Shown in pieces: positions 46,130-58,565 of a DNA stretch of 64,000 bases. The stretch is from assembly GCA_021613375.1 (NCBI GenBank), contig CM038726.1, forward strand, positions 6,857,877 through 6,921,876, read 5' to 3'. Numbering within the stretch: the first letter of the stretch is position 1; each line of letters starts with the position of its first letter. This stretch comes from Megaleporinus macrocephalus (taxonomy: Eukaryota; Chordata; Actinopteri; Characiformes; Anostomidae). Position numbers and translations under genes: made by a program. Below the pieces are notes generated by a model that was not told the origin of the DNA, searched no databases, and worked only from the letters and a program-made list of their open reading frames with translations.

Positions 46130-46425
46130 GTAACAGCTTAGTACTGACTCTAAAGCTGGAAGGGAAGAGGAGAGATTGAGTGACGTGTTGATTTATGTTG
46201 AAACAATGCAGTTCTAAGTAGTGCTAATATTAATATTGCTTTTCTGGTTCAGCATTTCACACCGCTGCACTCTTAATTCTCAGTAGTGAAAAGTGAAACA
46301 CAGGAAGAGGAAACTGGTGCAAATGGCTTAAACCATAAACATCCTGTACAGCCTCACAGTCCATCTACCGTCTGAGTGCTTTCTGCTGTCATCATCAGTT
46401 TGAGTCGCCAACAACAGAGAAACAG
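46130..46425 (+). promoter_or_regulatory. Plus-arm promoter and untranslated first exon
   Basis: Inverted copy of 42012-42360. Ends CAACAGAGAAACAG|GTAAGAAAG (donor after 46425). GAAAAGTGAAAC at 46288-46299 matches the IRF1/IRF2 consensus core (ISRE-like), followed by ACAGGAAGAGGAAACT with ETS/PU.1-type GGAA cores. This would fit interferon and leukocyte control, as for known GIMAP genes. The only ATG in the exon is followed at once by a stop. Confidence 0.65.
46288..46299 (+). promoter_or_regulatory. IRF/ISRE-like site
   Basis: GAAAAGTGAAAC, 126 bp before the first-exon donor. In the minus arm the same place reads GAAAAGTAAAAT. Confidence 0.5.
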
Positions 46426-49180
46426 GTAAGAAAGAAATAATTATTTGCTAATTAGTTTTGTTATTTTTAAATTTTGATAAAAATATCCTAAAATCAATAT
46501 ATACAGAATAACTACTGAACACAGTCATTCCCCTTACATTCAAATTTCAGTTTCTCTGCTTTTATATTTAATTTCCTGTTGAAGCTTATCTTCAGTATTA
46601 GAATGATTCTTCCTTCTCTATAAAAAAAGAACTTACTGAGAAAGACTGAGACTAAACATTTACCAAAAATACTTAAAAACACTAAAAGCACGTATGTAAA
46701 AATAAATGTGTGCAGAAATGTTTTCTAAACATGGATAGGGATTAATAGATTTTAGGAACTTGGGAACATTATTAAATTTAAAAGGCTATTTTTCCAGACA
46801 GGAAGCTTTTATTTGAAAAATATTCAAATTATTAATGCAGTCAGTTCCAAGCTTCTCCTTCTATAAACAGTATTATTTACAGTTCTCATCTAATACCTGC
46901 TTTTTTTGCTTAGTACTTCATTAAGCTAAATCAAGATTGCTGCTAAAGGAACTGAATACATTCATACAATGTCTGGGGCAGTTCTTCAAACTGGATTTGA
47001 GATATGATCTACTTCTTTCACAACAAGATATTCATGTTACTTTGTATTGTATATATGATTATTTACATCTGTTCTAATCATATCTGGTGTTCTTACTGGT
47101 GACTTACACTTATTGATAAGATAAAGACTTTTAAATGATGACCAGTTGTTGGCACTTTTCAAGCCATTTTCAAGGAACTTGAAACCTTAAATGCTACAGC
47201 ATCTGCTCATGCCCCCAATATAATACTTGCTGCACCATTTAAGGTGGAAAGGCAAAACATAGTAATAATCCTACTTGGATGAAGCTAGCAATAAATATGT
47301 GCTATAGTAGGATATTTCAACAGATGTAAATACTTACTGATTAGCTATGTATTCATACAGCCCATCTTTTCGGCTCAACCGCACCACAAATATCCCAATA
47401 TTTCATGATCACATTATTTGAGTTGCAAATAGCTCCCTATTCCCTATGTAGCTCACTATGTAGATATTAAATAATGACCCTGGCACCCAAATAGTGCAAG
47501 ATATGTTACAGGGACAGAGAGACTTTAAGTTACTTGTGCACAATTCCCTACAGGATATACACAACACTATCTTTTGTGTAGAAGTCCAAATTTCACAGCT
47601 CACATTGTGTACATTGTGTGCATTGTGTACGGAGTAAGGAGCCAGTTGGGACTGAGCCATAGTGTTTAAGGGATTCTAAAAACATTACGTGCTACATTGC
47701 CTCTGTGCCCTCTTTGTAATAAAACACCACACAGTCAATACGCCTTGTTAAAAACTGAAGATTTTAATATAATAATACTTTACTTAAAGTATATGTGGAA
47801 TAATTATTATGGTTGCCCACTGCTTTATAATGTTTTTTTGCTTTCTGCCAGCTCTTTACCACGTAACTAATCGAAATCCAGATTTTCCGGTCTGTTTGTG
47901 TGATTTAGGCTTGTGTACAGCTTTTTGATCGGATGCATGGATTCCGGAAAAAATCTGTTGTTTTCCGAAATAGAGAATGAATAGCAAAAGTGCACTCAGG
48001 GAAGACCCCCGATCATGACTGTAGTAAGAAATAAAGTTGAAACAACATTATTGTTAAATGGTATTACAAAGGTTGACATTTTGACATTGAATCAACATAA
48101 TGCCTTTTGAAGCACTTCATAACATTTCTACATACAGTTATACATACATACATACCTTTTTCCTCTCCCATACAATTTTGAGCATCCTAAATGTATGCTA
48201 TGGTTTATTCAAAGTTGAAAGACCAACGTTGCCATATCAATTCTGATTCACTTTTCAAAATCAACACCAAATCCAATGTTGATTCAACTATAACATTAAC
48301 GTTGATTCAATGTTGATTCAATGTTCAAATGCCAGCTAGGTTCATTTAACTTTCAGCCTCTGAACTGCATGTTTTCTTTTAAGGCAGATCCCCAAACTCT
48401 AATCCACAGACATACTGACCTGCATTTGTTTATTTGTCATTTGTTCATTCCTCGTTACTCCTATAGGATCCCATTAATTTCGGGCCAAACCCAAACATTA
48501 CACGTTCGTTCAACAGCCTCCAAACTGTACTCACTCAGGACAGGTTCCTAAACACTAATTCACAGACATACCCACCCACACTCCTCTCTTTGTTGTTTAT
48601 GTGCAACCATCCTGTGTTTTCTTCAGGAAATGCACTTTTCTAGTTAAAGTATATATTTTCTCTTTATACTCTTCATAAACTTTTATCATCTTAAGTTTCA
48701 GTACACTTTAAAAAAGTGTAAATATACTTAATAAACCTATATTAATTTTGTATTGCTTTTACAAATTATACTAAATAATCTGTGCTGATGTCATTTTATA
48801 GGTTAATCCTATACATTACAAAGTATTTTGGAAGAGTCTACTACATTTTTCTATATGAAAAAGGTTTACAATAGCTAATGCTTGCAATGAGATATATTGT
48901 TTTATCAGTTTATCTTCACTCCTCATTATGAACACAATACTAAATCTATACTTTCAACTCACTCAGCCTGTGGAAATAGGCTGGTTTAGTTGTGATGACA
49001 TAAAACTAGAACAGGAAAAAATTCCCATACTCAGGTAGGTTTTCAGGGTATTTACAATATGAAATAATTTATAATTTATAATAATTTAAATAGGAATTAC
49101 CATCTATAACAGTAAAGTAAAATGTAAATTAAACAAAATGTTCACGTTTACATCATATTTTTTTTACACCCTCGCACAGC
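46426..49180. other. Long intron or intergenic AT-rich sequence
   Basis: No gene found between the plus-arm first exon and 49.18 kb. 48250-48330 contains a GTTGATTCAA/TGTTGATTCAATG tandem word run. Confidence 0.5.
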
Positions 49181-49385
49181 AAAAAGGGTCTGGGTTCGAT
49201 TCTCAGCCGTGGCATCCAGAGTCTTTTCTATGTGGAGTATGTTCTCCCTGTGTCTGTGTGGGTTTCTTCCAACAGTTCAAAGACATGCAGTCAGGCTAGT
49301 TTGAGAGGCTAAATTGCCCCTAGATGTGGGTATGTATGTCTGTGTGTCTGTCCTGTGATGGACTGGTGACCCGTCCACACTGCAG
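49170..49385 (+). mobile_element. tRNA-derived SINE-like fragment
   Basis: GGTCTGGGTTCGATTCTCAG (B box) followed by the fish SINE-type body: TGTTCTCCCTGTGTCTGTGT, AAGACATGCAGTCAGG, TAAATTGCCCCTAG and GTGATGGACTGGTGACC. A box region not preserved. Confidence 0.65.
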
Positions 49386-49634
49386 AAGAAAAATAGTCTT
49401 TTCATTCAAAAGAAAAAATAATATTTTTTTTTTAATTGACATAAAATGTTTAAATTACTAAAATATTCAATTTACCTTCATTTATTTTCTCATTTAAGTC
49501 AGCTTAACTGTGGCTAATAATGAAATAATGTATGTTGTTTCAACAACAAGTTCAGCTACTACAAAGCATCAACACACACCCGACTTATTTTAGTCAAAAT
49601 AACACCTTCAAATGATATTTTTTTTTCACTGAAT

Positions 49635-49785
49635 AACTCCGTGATGTGACGTCACGTCAGGTGCTAAGGCGCGAAACTGCTGCTTTGGGTTCTGCGCGAG
49701 AGAGTCGGCGGTTGTAGAAGAGAGGAGCTGAGCGGTTAATCTGAGGAGAAATGACCGGTTCACTGCTTGTAAGTAGAAGAGTTAA
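49635..49785 (+). promoter_or_regulatory. CpG-rich promoter with CRE and a short first coding exon
   Basis: CpG-dense island in AT-rich surroundings with a perfect palindromic CRE TGACGTCA (about 49647-49654). Then GAGGAGAA ATG ACC GGT TCA CTG CTT and GTAAGTAG: an exon giving MTGSLL ending in phase 0. Phase 0 does not fit the phase-1 AIG1 acceptors, so it belongs to another gene or is a lone relic. Next exon not found. Confidence 0.45.
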
Positions 49786-50166
49786 CAGTTTTTATTCGTA
49801 TCGTCTCCACTTCTCACTCCCAGACTTACTAAACGACTGTTAGCAGGTTAGCCAGTTGGCATCGGGCTGTTACTCTTCAGAAACTCAGCATAGCTGGCAA
49901 CTGTGCAGCTTTAAAATACGTAATTTGTCTGTTTTCGTGTAATTTGTCTACAGAATAATTTAATGTTGGTCGACTTACATAAAAAATACTTTTCTAGTGC
50001 TCATACACTGATTTCACTGTGCTCTAGTAGTGTTAGCTAGTTGGCATAGCTCATTCACTCAGCATATATTACATTAACGTCCTTAATCTCTAGTGTAGGT
50101 ACATGTACTGATACTGTAAACTCATATTCTTACAAGGTTGTGTTATTAACTTTCTAAGCTCTCTCT

Positions 50167-50246
<80 letters not shown>

Positions 50247-51710
50247 TTGGTGTTCGAATTAAGCCAACAGATGAGTTGGAGAAACCCAGTTAAGCAGTTA
50301 AAGGGCAAATTGACCAATTTTTAAAAATTTCTGATTTGTCCTTTCGATGTAAAGGGAACCATTCAGAGTGGTTTGATGTAAAGCATTTCACTTTAGAGAA
50401 ATGTCCAGACTAGATTTCTTAACAGTGAGGGTGAATGGAACTGATGGTCACCACTTCTACAACACAAATATAAACAGTTTATTGATTGTCAAAACCACCA
50501 GTGAACTTACATGTTTCATAATATGTAATGTTGATGTTGGTAAAATCTAAAAAAAAATCTGGGTACTATGTTGCTAAGCATTCATAACTAAGCATTGCCA
50601 AGCATTTCAAGTAATAAATTTGGACGAGGAAGCTTATAGAATCATTAACTTGTTCAGACGTGTGGTTTACCACCACTTTAAACAGTTCTGATTTCGTTCT
50701 GAAGTTTTTCAAGAACAAAGCATTATTTAAGAACTTATCATTCACATTGTGACACAAGATAAAAATACATTTGTGTTTTATGTTGACATTGTCAGGCTAG
50801 ACCTGGTCAAAGAGGAACAGTGAGTAATTAAAGACCTGCATGACTTGCCAAATGCCTTTGCGGTGCTGTTGGAAAACTGAGGTACACTTTTGAAATAATA
50901 AAACAGATTGTCGTGAAAACTGATGGACACTGAAAATACACTCTTACCGTAAATGACTAATAAACTAAAAGACTGATTGAATTAGATTCATTGTTTTATT
51001 CTGATATCCCATCCAGTACTTTCTGCTGATATTGACTCAATAATGATACCCATTAATGCCAAATGCCATGTTTGCAGTTAATCTGTATTTTTCAGCTTCT
51101 TTGAAATCCTGTTCACTTAATGCCACCTCTGTGGTTTTATTTATGTTTATTATAGACACTAAATGACATTTTAGTAAATGTACTAATGAATGACATTTCT
51201 TGATTGTTGTTTTTAATCTGTTGTCAAACATCATACAGAATTACAAAATATAATGTGTCACTTAAACATTTATTATAACTGAAATTCATATTGACAAGAG
51301 ATTTATACTTATGTCAGTGCTTATGTCACTAGTTTAACTGCTAGTTACCACAACAAGTGTTTTTCTAGGTTGCTGTGTAGCTAGACCCTTCTTACTATAT
51401 GTACTCAAAGGCACACATACCTGTTTGGTTTTTTTTTTTTGTGGAAAAACATGTTTCCAGAATTTGGCACTGAACCATAACCAAGTTTTCTGCATAAACT
51501 CCATATAATTTTGATGCCAACATTGATAAAAAAAATACTTTTTCACTTTTTTAAAACTGTCAAGTGAATTAGTTTACTTAATTTAGCCATAAAGACAAAA
51601 ATAGGTACGCTGTTATTTTTAATTACATGATTATAACATTTCATGATACAGACATTTGTTGAATTCTTTTAAATTGAGTATTAGTTGCATAAATTAAAAA
51701 ATAAAAATCA
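49786..51710. other. Non-coding sequence with (CT)n tract
   Basis: (CT)n microsatellite at 50161-50242. Otherwise AT-rich without supported genes. Confidence 0.6.
50161..50242 (+). repeat. (CT)n microsatellite
   Basis: About 80 bp of CT repeats with few interruptions. Confidence 0.95.
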
Positions 51711-51714
51711 AGAG

Positions 51715-51900
51715 TGGATTAATTGAGAGTGGGCATTGGTTGCATTCATTTAGTTGAATGCATAAGGGCTGGCTCCAGTGGTGCGGTACTCCCAACCATC
51801 AGAGGGCCAGTGGGACAGAGGGCTTCATTAGGACTGATAATGAGACACACATTGCTGTGTCTTTTTCTCAGTTTGGGTAAGACTGCTAAGATTGTTGCAC
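51715..51900 (+). repeat. Intronic repeat shared with the minus arm
   Basis: Inverted counterpart of 41150-41400, between first exon and first cassette of the plus arm. Confidence 0.75.
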
Positions 51901-52576
51901 TCTCCCTCCCAGGTAAAGTATAATAAAAGAACATGAAGGTACCTTCTTTCCGTCTCATTTTTTGGTTTTATCTATGTTGGGAAAGTTGTTTGTTTCTGTA
52001 ATTGTGTAGTTTTTTTTCACTCTTTCTGAGAAATAGGTTTAGAATGTAGGTTTATTTTTCCAACTTGTTACTTCTTTATAACATTCTTTCAGACTCTTAC
52101 ACTCTTCACCACAGCTTCTGTAGAGCAGTGCTAATATGCTAGCATCCCAGGTTTGATTTCGGACCCTAACGCTCATCTAAATATTTAGTTGAAGTCATTT
52201 TTTTGTATTAGCTTGGCACTTGGGTTCTGTCTTCCTAAAACCTCTAGTGGCTCACCTGATGGGCCTCTGTTCACATCTGGTGAGCTGCCACCCGTTACAG
52301 AATTTCAATCCATACCACATATGGCTTTGTACGTGGAAGAGGAAGTATTTAATCAGTGTTGTTTTATGGAAAACAATTGTATCATAATGAGATGAAGACA
52401 AATTAAGACCTTGAAGAAGACTCAATTCTTTGGGTTCTGTTATTGTACCGGCCTCATTTGGATTCAGACCTGACTTGGCTTTGGCTTCCTTTGGACAATA
52501 TAGAAAAAATGTGCTCCAAACAACACTCATAGTGATTAAATTATGTCTAATTTCTGTGATTTTTTTTCTCCTATAG

Positions 52577-53087
52577 GTGACTCACTCCATCTCTCAGAGC
52601 TGAGGATTGTGCTGCTGGGATATAGAGGTGCTGGGAAGTGGTGAGCAGGAAACACCATCCTGAACAGAGAAGAGTTTGAGTTAAAGAGAACAAGTAGGAT
52701 AGTGGATGCTGGATGAATGAACCCAGAGAAGAGAGTTACTCAAACAGGAAATTGTACTGAGTGTGCCTCTGTGTCCTCCAAGACCTCACACGGTACTGCT
52801 GATGTAGATGTAGATGTAGATGTAGTGAGTGATGGGAAGGACCTCCAGTGGCTGGTGGAGAAATGTGGGAACAGGTATCATGTTCTCAACAATAAGAACA
52901 AGAGTGATGACTCTCAGGTTACAGAGCTGAGAAGATAGAGGAGACGGTGCAAACAGTGGACACTAGTTTGAAATGAACAGCAAGATTTTACAGGAGGTGG
53001 AAAAGAAGAAGAAAGCAGAGGAAGAGAAAGTGAAAGAGAGGATGATGAAGGTGCAGAAACAGAAAGAGCAAATCAGGTCATTAATGG
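52577..53087 (+). pseudogene. AIG1-8: degraded GIMAP exon, plus-arm copy nearest the promoter
   Basis: 511 nt instead of 705. Acceptor CCTATAG|GTGACTC and donor ATGG|GTGAGT remain. The P-loop is cut by a stop (GAGKW then TGA where sisters have GKSSAGN). The centre from CVKRQ through EAPGWW to the G4 region is lost or replaced by a TGTAGATGTAGATG microrepeat. The DDSQVTEL segment and the coiled coil survive out of frame. Not functional. Confidence 0.85.
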
Positions 53088-53410
53088 GTGAGTATTTTGA
53101 TTTCTTTGGTCTGAATCAAAACTGAGTAATAAGCCTTAACAAAAATATCTGTTTTAGCTGAACACTTCAGCTCTTTGAAATTCTATCAACATCAACTGTT
53201 TCTGCAGTGTTTGTGATTTTCAGAAGTATCAGTAAGTGCTGTGAGATTCAGTTTAGAACAAGTTAAGATGTTAAGATATTTCTATTATCTGTACTTTTCT
53301 AGTGATTGTTTAATTCTGTAAGTATATATGAGAACTTTGTAACTGAATTTGTGTCAAACAGCTGATTTTATACTTATGGAGGTTTTTTTTTTTACCTCTG
53401 TTCCTCACAG

Positions 53411-54109
53411 GTGATTCACACCATCTCTTAGATCTCAGGATTGTGCTGTTGGGCAACAGAGCTGCTGGGAAGAGTTCTGCAGGAAACACCATCCTGAACA
53501 GAGAGGAGTTTGAGTTAAAGAGAACTGCTCAGTGTGTGAAGAGACATGTAGCAGAGAGACACATTACTGTGGTTGAAGCTCCAGGATGGTGGAGAAATAT
53601 GCCCGTAGAGAGGAGCACTGAGTTACTGAAACAGGAGATTGTACTCAGTGTGTCTCTGTGTCCTCCAGGACCTCATGCTGTTCTACTGGTCATACGTGTG
53701 GACAGTGTTTTTAAGAAGAATTATAGAAACATATTAGAAGGATATCTGAAACTTCTAACTGATACAGTGTGGAGTCACACTATAGTTCTGTTCACCTGTG
53801 GAGACTGTCTGGGAGACACACCCATAGAGCAGCACATTGAGAGTGAAGGGAAGGACCTCCATTGGCTGGTGGAGAAATGTGGGAACAGGTATCATGTTCT
53901 CAACAATAAGAACAGGAGTGATGACTCTCAGGTCACAGAGCTGCTGGAGAAGATAGAGGAGATGGTGGCAGCAAACAGTGGACACCATTTTGAAATGGAC
54001 AGAAAGATTCTACAGGAGGTGGAAGAAAAGAGGAGAGCAGAAGAAGAGAGAGTGAAAGAGAGAATGATGAAGGTGCAGAAGCAGAGAGAACACATCAGAT
54101 CATTGATGG
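53411..54109 (+). CDS. AIG1-9: GIMAP-type GTPase exon
   Basis: 699 nt, acceptor CCTCACAG|GTGATTC, donor ATGG|GTGAGT, phase 1/1, intact. P-loop GNRAAGKSSAGN (Asn for Tyr), CVKRHVAERH (two residues shorter than CVKRQREVAERH), [33 protein letters not shown], coiled coil EEKRRAEEERVKERMMKVQK. Frame-preserving 6-bp deletion explains the length. Confidence 0.85.
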
Positions 54110-54414
54110 GTGAGTGTTTTCTTTACAGAATCAATAAACAGAGTCATTTATTAACCCTTTGATACTGAAAGGACTGCATGATATTCAAAAGATAGATGAT
54201 TATTTGTACCTGTTTCAGTACCTGTATGTTTGTACCAGTACCTCTATCAGACAGTACAACTGAATAATGATATCTAAAGTTAGTACCTGAATAATACCTG
54301 TGGTTAGTAAGTGAATAATAAGACCCCAGATTAGTAACATAAGTAATAATAAGGTCTGTGATTAAAAACTGAGTAATAAGCCTTAATAAATATATCACTG
54401 AATAATAGTCCTAT

Positions 54415-54790
54415 GATGCAAAATGAAACAAAGATCATAAATCCAAATTAATGATCCACAAGACAAAATACACAAAGTACGAATCTACAATACACAATAC
54501 TAGACTTTCACAAATGCCAGACTAAGACAGAGAACAAACAGAGGTGTTTAAATGCTCAAGGGAAACAAGGTACACCTGGGACAGGGAAGAGCCTCAAATT
54601 GGGAACAGGTAAGGGGCATGATGAAAAGGTAGAGATTTGGAAACCAAAGGTGGTGGAGAAGGTGGCGCTAGAAAATTAAAACAAACAGAAGCATATGAAA
54701 AATGACAAGAGGTTAAAGAAAGACAGAAATAGGCAGGGAAAGAAGTGGGACAAGGCATGAAAAGACTATAAGGATAATTCTAAGATAATG
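54415..54790 (-). repeat. Inverted copy of the cluster pyrimidine-rich repeat
   Basis: Minus strand matches 19460-19785. It keeps its place upstream of the conserved spacer block in gene orientation. Confidence 0.6.
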
Positions 54791-54839
54791 ATCACAATTG
54801 AATAACAATACTTATTCATTATTCCATATAGTTTTATTT

Positions 54840-55180
54840 AGGTACAAACAGTACTCTGATGCTGCAGATCAGTGTACACTGTGGTGATCTAGTGAGAAAC
54901 AGGTTTTATAGAGATATAGACCTAATAAGGTTTAAATTCAAGATTCAGATCATTTAGATGATTCAACAGTGATTGTGGATTCAGAAAGCTTTGATGTGAG
55001 GACAAATGTTGGACTTGCAAATAGTTATAAAGACTAACAGATTTCCAAAAATCAAATCTCATGTAACCCATTGTTCTATATCTAAATGTTTGTAAATAAA
55101 ATATACTAAATATTTTGAACATTAAAACCTGTTTGTAGTTCCTTTGCTTTAGAAGCACATACTTAAGTAAAAAGTTTGCT
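54840..55180 (+). repeat. Conserved upstream spacer block of AIG1-10
   Basis: Inverted counterpart of 18930-19290 and 29180-29450. The 38-codon ORF is broken here: starts at 54859 as MLQISVHCGDLVRNRFY, then a deletion shifts frame. Confidence 0.6.
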
Positions 55181-55723
55181 GTACATTTTCCAGTGATGTT
55201 TTTACTTTTTCTCGAGTGTTTTTTATTCACTAAATACTTTGTTGGGTTTAACATTGGTGACAGTATTTCCTTTGGTTGGTCAATTCAGAACTTTTTATTT
55301 TTAACCAAGAGTAAATCAAACATAGAAAACAGTCACTTTACAGATTTCAGTTGGTATGCTTGTTACAGGACAGCAAAGTTGAACCCAAGCACAGAGCGGA
55401 GAAAACAGAATAAAAAGGTTTATATGTGAATAATATGGAGTAATGGAGTGATTAAAAGTGAGTGTGCAGTAGTTGTGTATTGGCTCATCCTGCTCGGTGA
55501 TCGAGCTTTTCAAAAGCTTCTCTTTTATTTCCTTGTCTCTTTTCTGTTCTGTTCTTTTCTTTTCTTCCCACCTAGTGGCAGCTACCGTACCAGTCACCCC
55601 TCAGGCAAAGGTGTGACAAGTAGCTGTGGTTTGTCCCTAGCTTAAATAGGGTTGAAACAGGTTGTGGGGAGTAATTTGAGTCAACAGCAGTTTTAGTAAA
55701 CCATTCATTTCTGTTCCTCACAG

Positions 55724-56428
55724 GTGACTCATACCATCTCTCAGATCTGAGGATTGTACTGCTGGGATACAGAGCTGCTGGAAAGAGTTCAGCAGGAAAC
55801 ACCATCCTGAACAGAGAGGAGTTTGAGTTAAAGAGAACTGCTCAGTGTGTGAAGAGACAGAGAGAAGTAGCAGAGAGACACAGCACTGTGGTTGAAGCTC
55901 CAGGTTGGTGGAGAGATAAACCTGTAGAGGAGAGCACTGAGTTACTGAAACAGGAGATTGTACTCAGTGTGTCTCTGTGTCCTCCAGGACCTCATGCTCT
56001 ACTACTGGTCATGTGTGTGGACAGTGTTTTTAAGGAGATTCACAGAAGCATATTAGAAGGACATTTGAAACTTCTAACTGATACAGCATGGAGTCACACT
56101 ATAGTGCTGTTCACTCGTGGGGACTCTTTGGGAGACACACCCATAGAGCAGTACATTGAGAGTGAAGGGAAGGACCTCCAGTGGCTGGTGGAGAAATGTG
56201 GGAACAGGTATCATGTTCTCAACAATATGAACAGGAGTGATGACTCTCAGGTCACAGAGCTGCTGGAGAAGATAGAGGAGATGGTGGCAGGAAACAGTGG
56301 ACGCCATTTTGAAATGGACAGAAAGATTCTTCATAAGTTGGAAAAGAAAAGGAAAGCAAGGGATAAGAGAGCAAAAGAGAGAATGATGAAGGTGCAGAAG
56401 CAGAAAAAGCGCATCAGATCACTGATGG
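55724..56428 (+). CDS. AIG1-10: GIMAP-type GTPase exon
   Basis: 705 nt, acceptor CCTCACAG|GTGACTC, donor ATGG|GTGAGT, phase 1/1, intact. P-loop GYRAAGKSSAGN, CVKRQREVAERH, VVEAPGWWRDKP, ALLLVMCVDSVFKEIHRS, VLFTRGDSLGD, RYHVLNNMNR. The tail is more basic than in sisters (EKKRKARDKRAKERMMKVQK). Exon opens at the acceptor; the first Met inside is not the start. Confidence 0.85.
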
Positions 56429-56503
56429 GTGAGTGTTTTTATTTTAAGATTATGGACAGAATAAGTTATTAACCATTTTATAGCAAAAGGACCACACAGT
56501 AGT

Positions 56504-57830
56504 CCACATTTTACAACCCCAATTCCAAAAAGGTTAGGACGCAGTGTGAAATATTAATAAAAACATTATTTTACAGACCCCTATTTTTTAATCCCAATGT
56601 ACATATAAATATAATATTTTATGAAAATTATTAACTCATTTAGAAGTTGATGGCAGCAAAGCACCACAAAAAAGATGAGACACGGGCAATAAAAGGCTGG
56701 AAAAGTAAGTGTTGCTAATAAAAAACAGTTGTAAGAGCAAGAAGCATAACGACTGATGTTCCATTCGCAAGGCTTTTAATGCTTTTAAGCAGTGAGAAAA
56801 CAACAAAAGAGGTTCACGAGATAGTCCACTAAAGCCGGTGTTCGAGGGCTTAGTTCGTGGAGTCTGTGGTGACGCTGACCTCACTCCACGGTGGCTGCAG
56901 CCTGGAGGCTCAGCCAGCTTGAGGTGAGCGTGGAGGCTGGAGCAGGAGTCTGCTGGTTCTCTCAGGTTCCAGGGAGGTTGGTTGGACCCCGCTGTGGGAA
57001 GGCCAAGCTTGGTGAACCTGGGAACAGACTTAGAGAGCACACCAGCCTAGAGACCGCGGACAGGTAGGATCTAATCCTCACAGTCTCCGAACACTGAACA
57101 CAGTATAACCGAAAACAGTCTCATAGAGAACAACGTAACTGAGTACAGTATAATAGAGAACAACGCCACACGCTGAGGCTAGCGTGTGGCTGGGTTATGT
57201 AGTGGTGTGCTAATCACCGGCAGGTGTAGGTTATAGAGAGTGTGAAATTGTGAATGGGTGAACGTGCCCTGTGGGGTGCTGAGAGGCAGGGCTTACACAT
57301 ACATAATATCATCAAAAGATTTAGAGAATGTGGAAGATTCCCTGTGTTCAGAGGACAGGGCTGATAGTCAATACTGGATGCTCGTGAGCCTCAGGCCCTC
57401 AGGCGGCTCTCTGAGCCAAAGCTCATTTTAAGTAGACTGAGGCAAAACAGATTTTAAAAAGTTGCATTACTGCCTATAGCTTAGGCAGCTTACACACCTG
57501 GAGGGGCCCTTTTAATGCTGGACAGTATAGAGAAGTTTTAGAACCACATATGCTCCCTTCTAGACAGCGTCTCTTTCAGGGATGGCCTTGCATATTTTAG
57601 TAAGACGGTCCTAAGGCATAGACATGGCCCTGTCTCAACTTTTTTGAGATGTGTTGCTGCCATCAAGTTCTAAATGAGTTAATCGTTATCATGCAATATT
57701 AAAATGTATCACTTTCAACATTTGATGTTCTACATTATATTGTTAATAAAATGTGGGTCTATGTGATTTGGAAATCACTGAATTTAGTTTTTATTGCTAC
57801 TTGTTGACATTTAACACAGCATCCCTTTAA
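56504..57830 (+). mobile_element. Decayed Tc1/mariner element with nested insertion
   Basis: Left end ACAACCCCAATTCCAAAAAG; transposase remnants at 57300-57420 (ATAATATCATCAAAAGATTT, CCCTCAGGCGGCTCTC) and 57540-57620 (CATATGCTCCCTTCTAGACA); right end GGCCCTGTCTCAACTTTTTT. The middle (about 56710-57290) is unrelated: a GC-richer insertion ending near GAGGCAGGGCTTACA. Dead. Confidence 0.75.
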
Positions 57831-57970
57831 GGGCTGACTCTGGGCTTGGCCGGGTCCTTGCCAGCAAAAGGCAACGCCGAACTGCCAGTCAGCTCACCTG
57901 GTTAATACTTCTTTTTGAAACACAAGGAATCTGGGTTCAAACCCATCATCAGGCGGTCCCCCCATTACAA
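57830..57970 (+). other. tRNA-like repeat module
   Basis: GTCAGCTCACCTGGTTAATA resembles an A box and GGGTTCAAACCC a B box. Same style as the minus-strand module at 33785-33860. Repeat-derived. Confidence 0.4.
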
Positions 57971-58565
57971 TTCCAAATGTTTTTGTAATTCCTCACTTTC
58001 GTTCGTTAGTTTTTAATAAATTACATGTCATATTACAATCTTGGTATGTAACCATATAAGTACAGTACTAGTATTTTGCCTGCACCAGACAAAAGTACTG
58101 AGTATTGAGTTCTAAAATCAATAACTAAATAAGAAGGTAAAATAATAAGCTCTGTAATAAAAAAACAGTTTCTCTTTTTTTGCATCTACAAATTACAACA
58201 TTTAATTGAGTGTGAAAGTAAGGACTCTGAAAACTGAGGTCTTTCCTGTAATTAAATCATATAGTTACACAGACTATCAGTTTCTCAGTGTGATCACATT
58301 TCACAGTTTTAGCTGAACACTTCAGCACTTTGTAATTTTATCAACATCAGCTGTTTCTGCAGTGTTTGTGATTTTTTAGAAGAAGTGCTGTGTGATTCAG
58401 TTTAGAACAAGTTAATATGTTAAGATATTTCTATTATCTGTACATTTCTAATTATCTTTATGCTGTCAGTAAATATTAACCCTCTGCTGTAACTGAATTT
58501 GTGTCAATAATTATTTCTTATATTTACAGAAAATTAATAATTTTTCATCACTGTTTCTCCTCCAG
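57971..58565 (+). other. Conserved upstream intron block of AIG1-11
   Basis: Holds the same block as upstream of AIG1-1, -2, -3 and -9 (AGCTGAACACTTCAGC, CAGTGTTTGTGATTTT, AATATGTTAAGATATTTCTA). No exon called. Confidence 0.6.

Noticed and set aside
49740..52577. MTGSLL exon as start exon of the plus-arm GIMAP gene
   Set aside because: It leaves in phase 0, but all AIG1 acceptors need phase 1.
53150..53240. An 8-nt microexon (AAGTATCA between TTTTCAG and GTAAGTG) upstream of several cassettes
   Set aside because: The splice-like edges are conserved in some copies but destroyed upstream of AIG1-11, and it has no ATG. Likely chance within a duplicated block.
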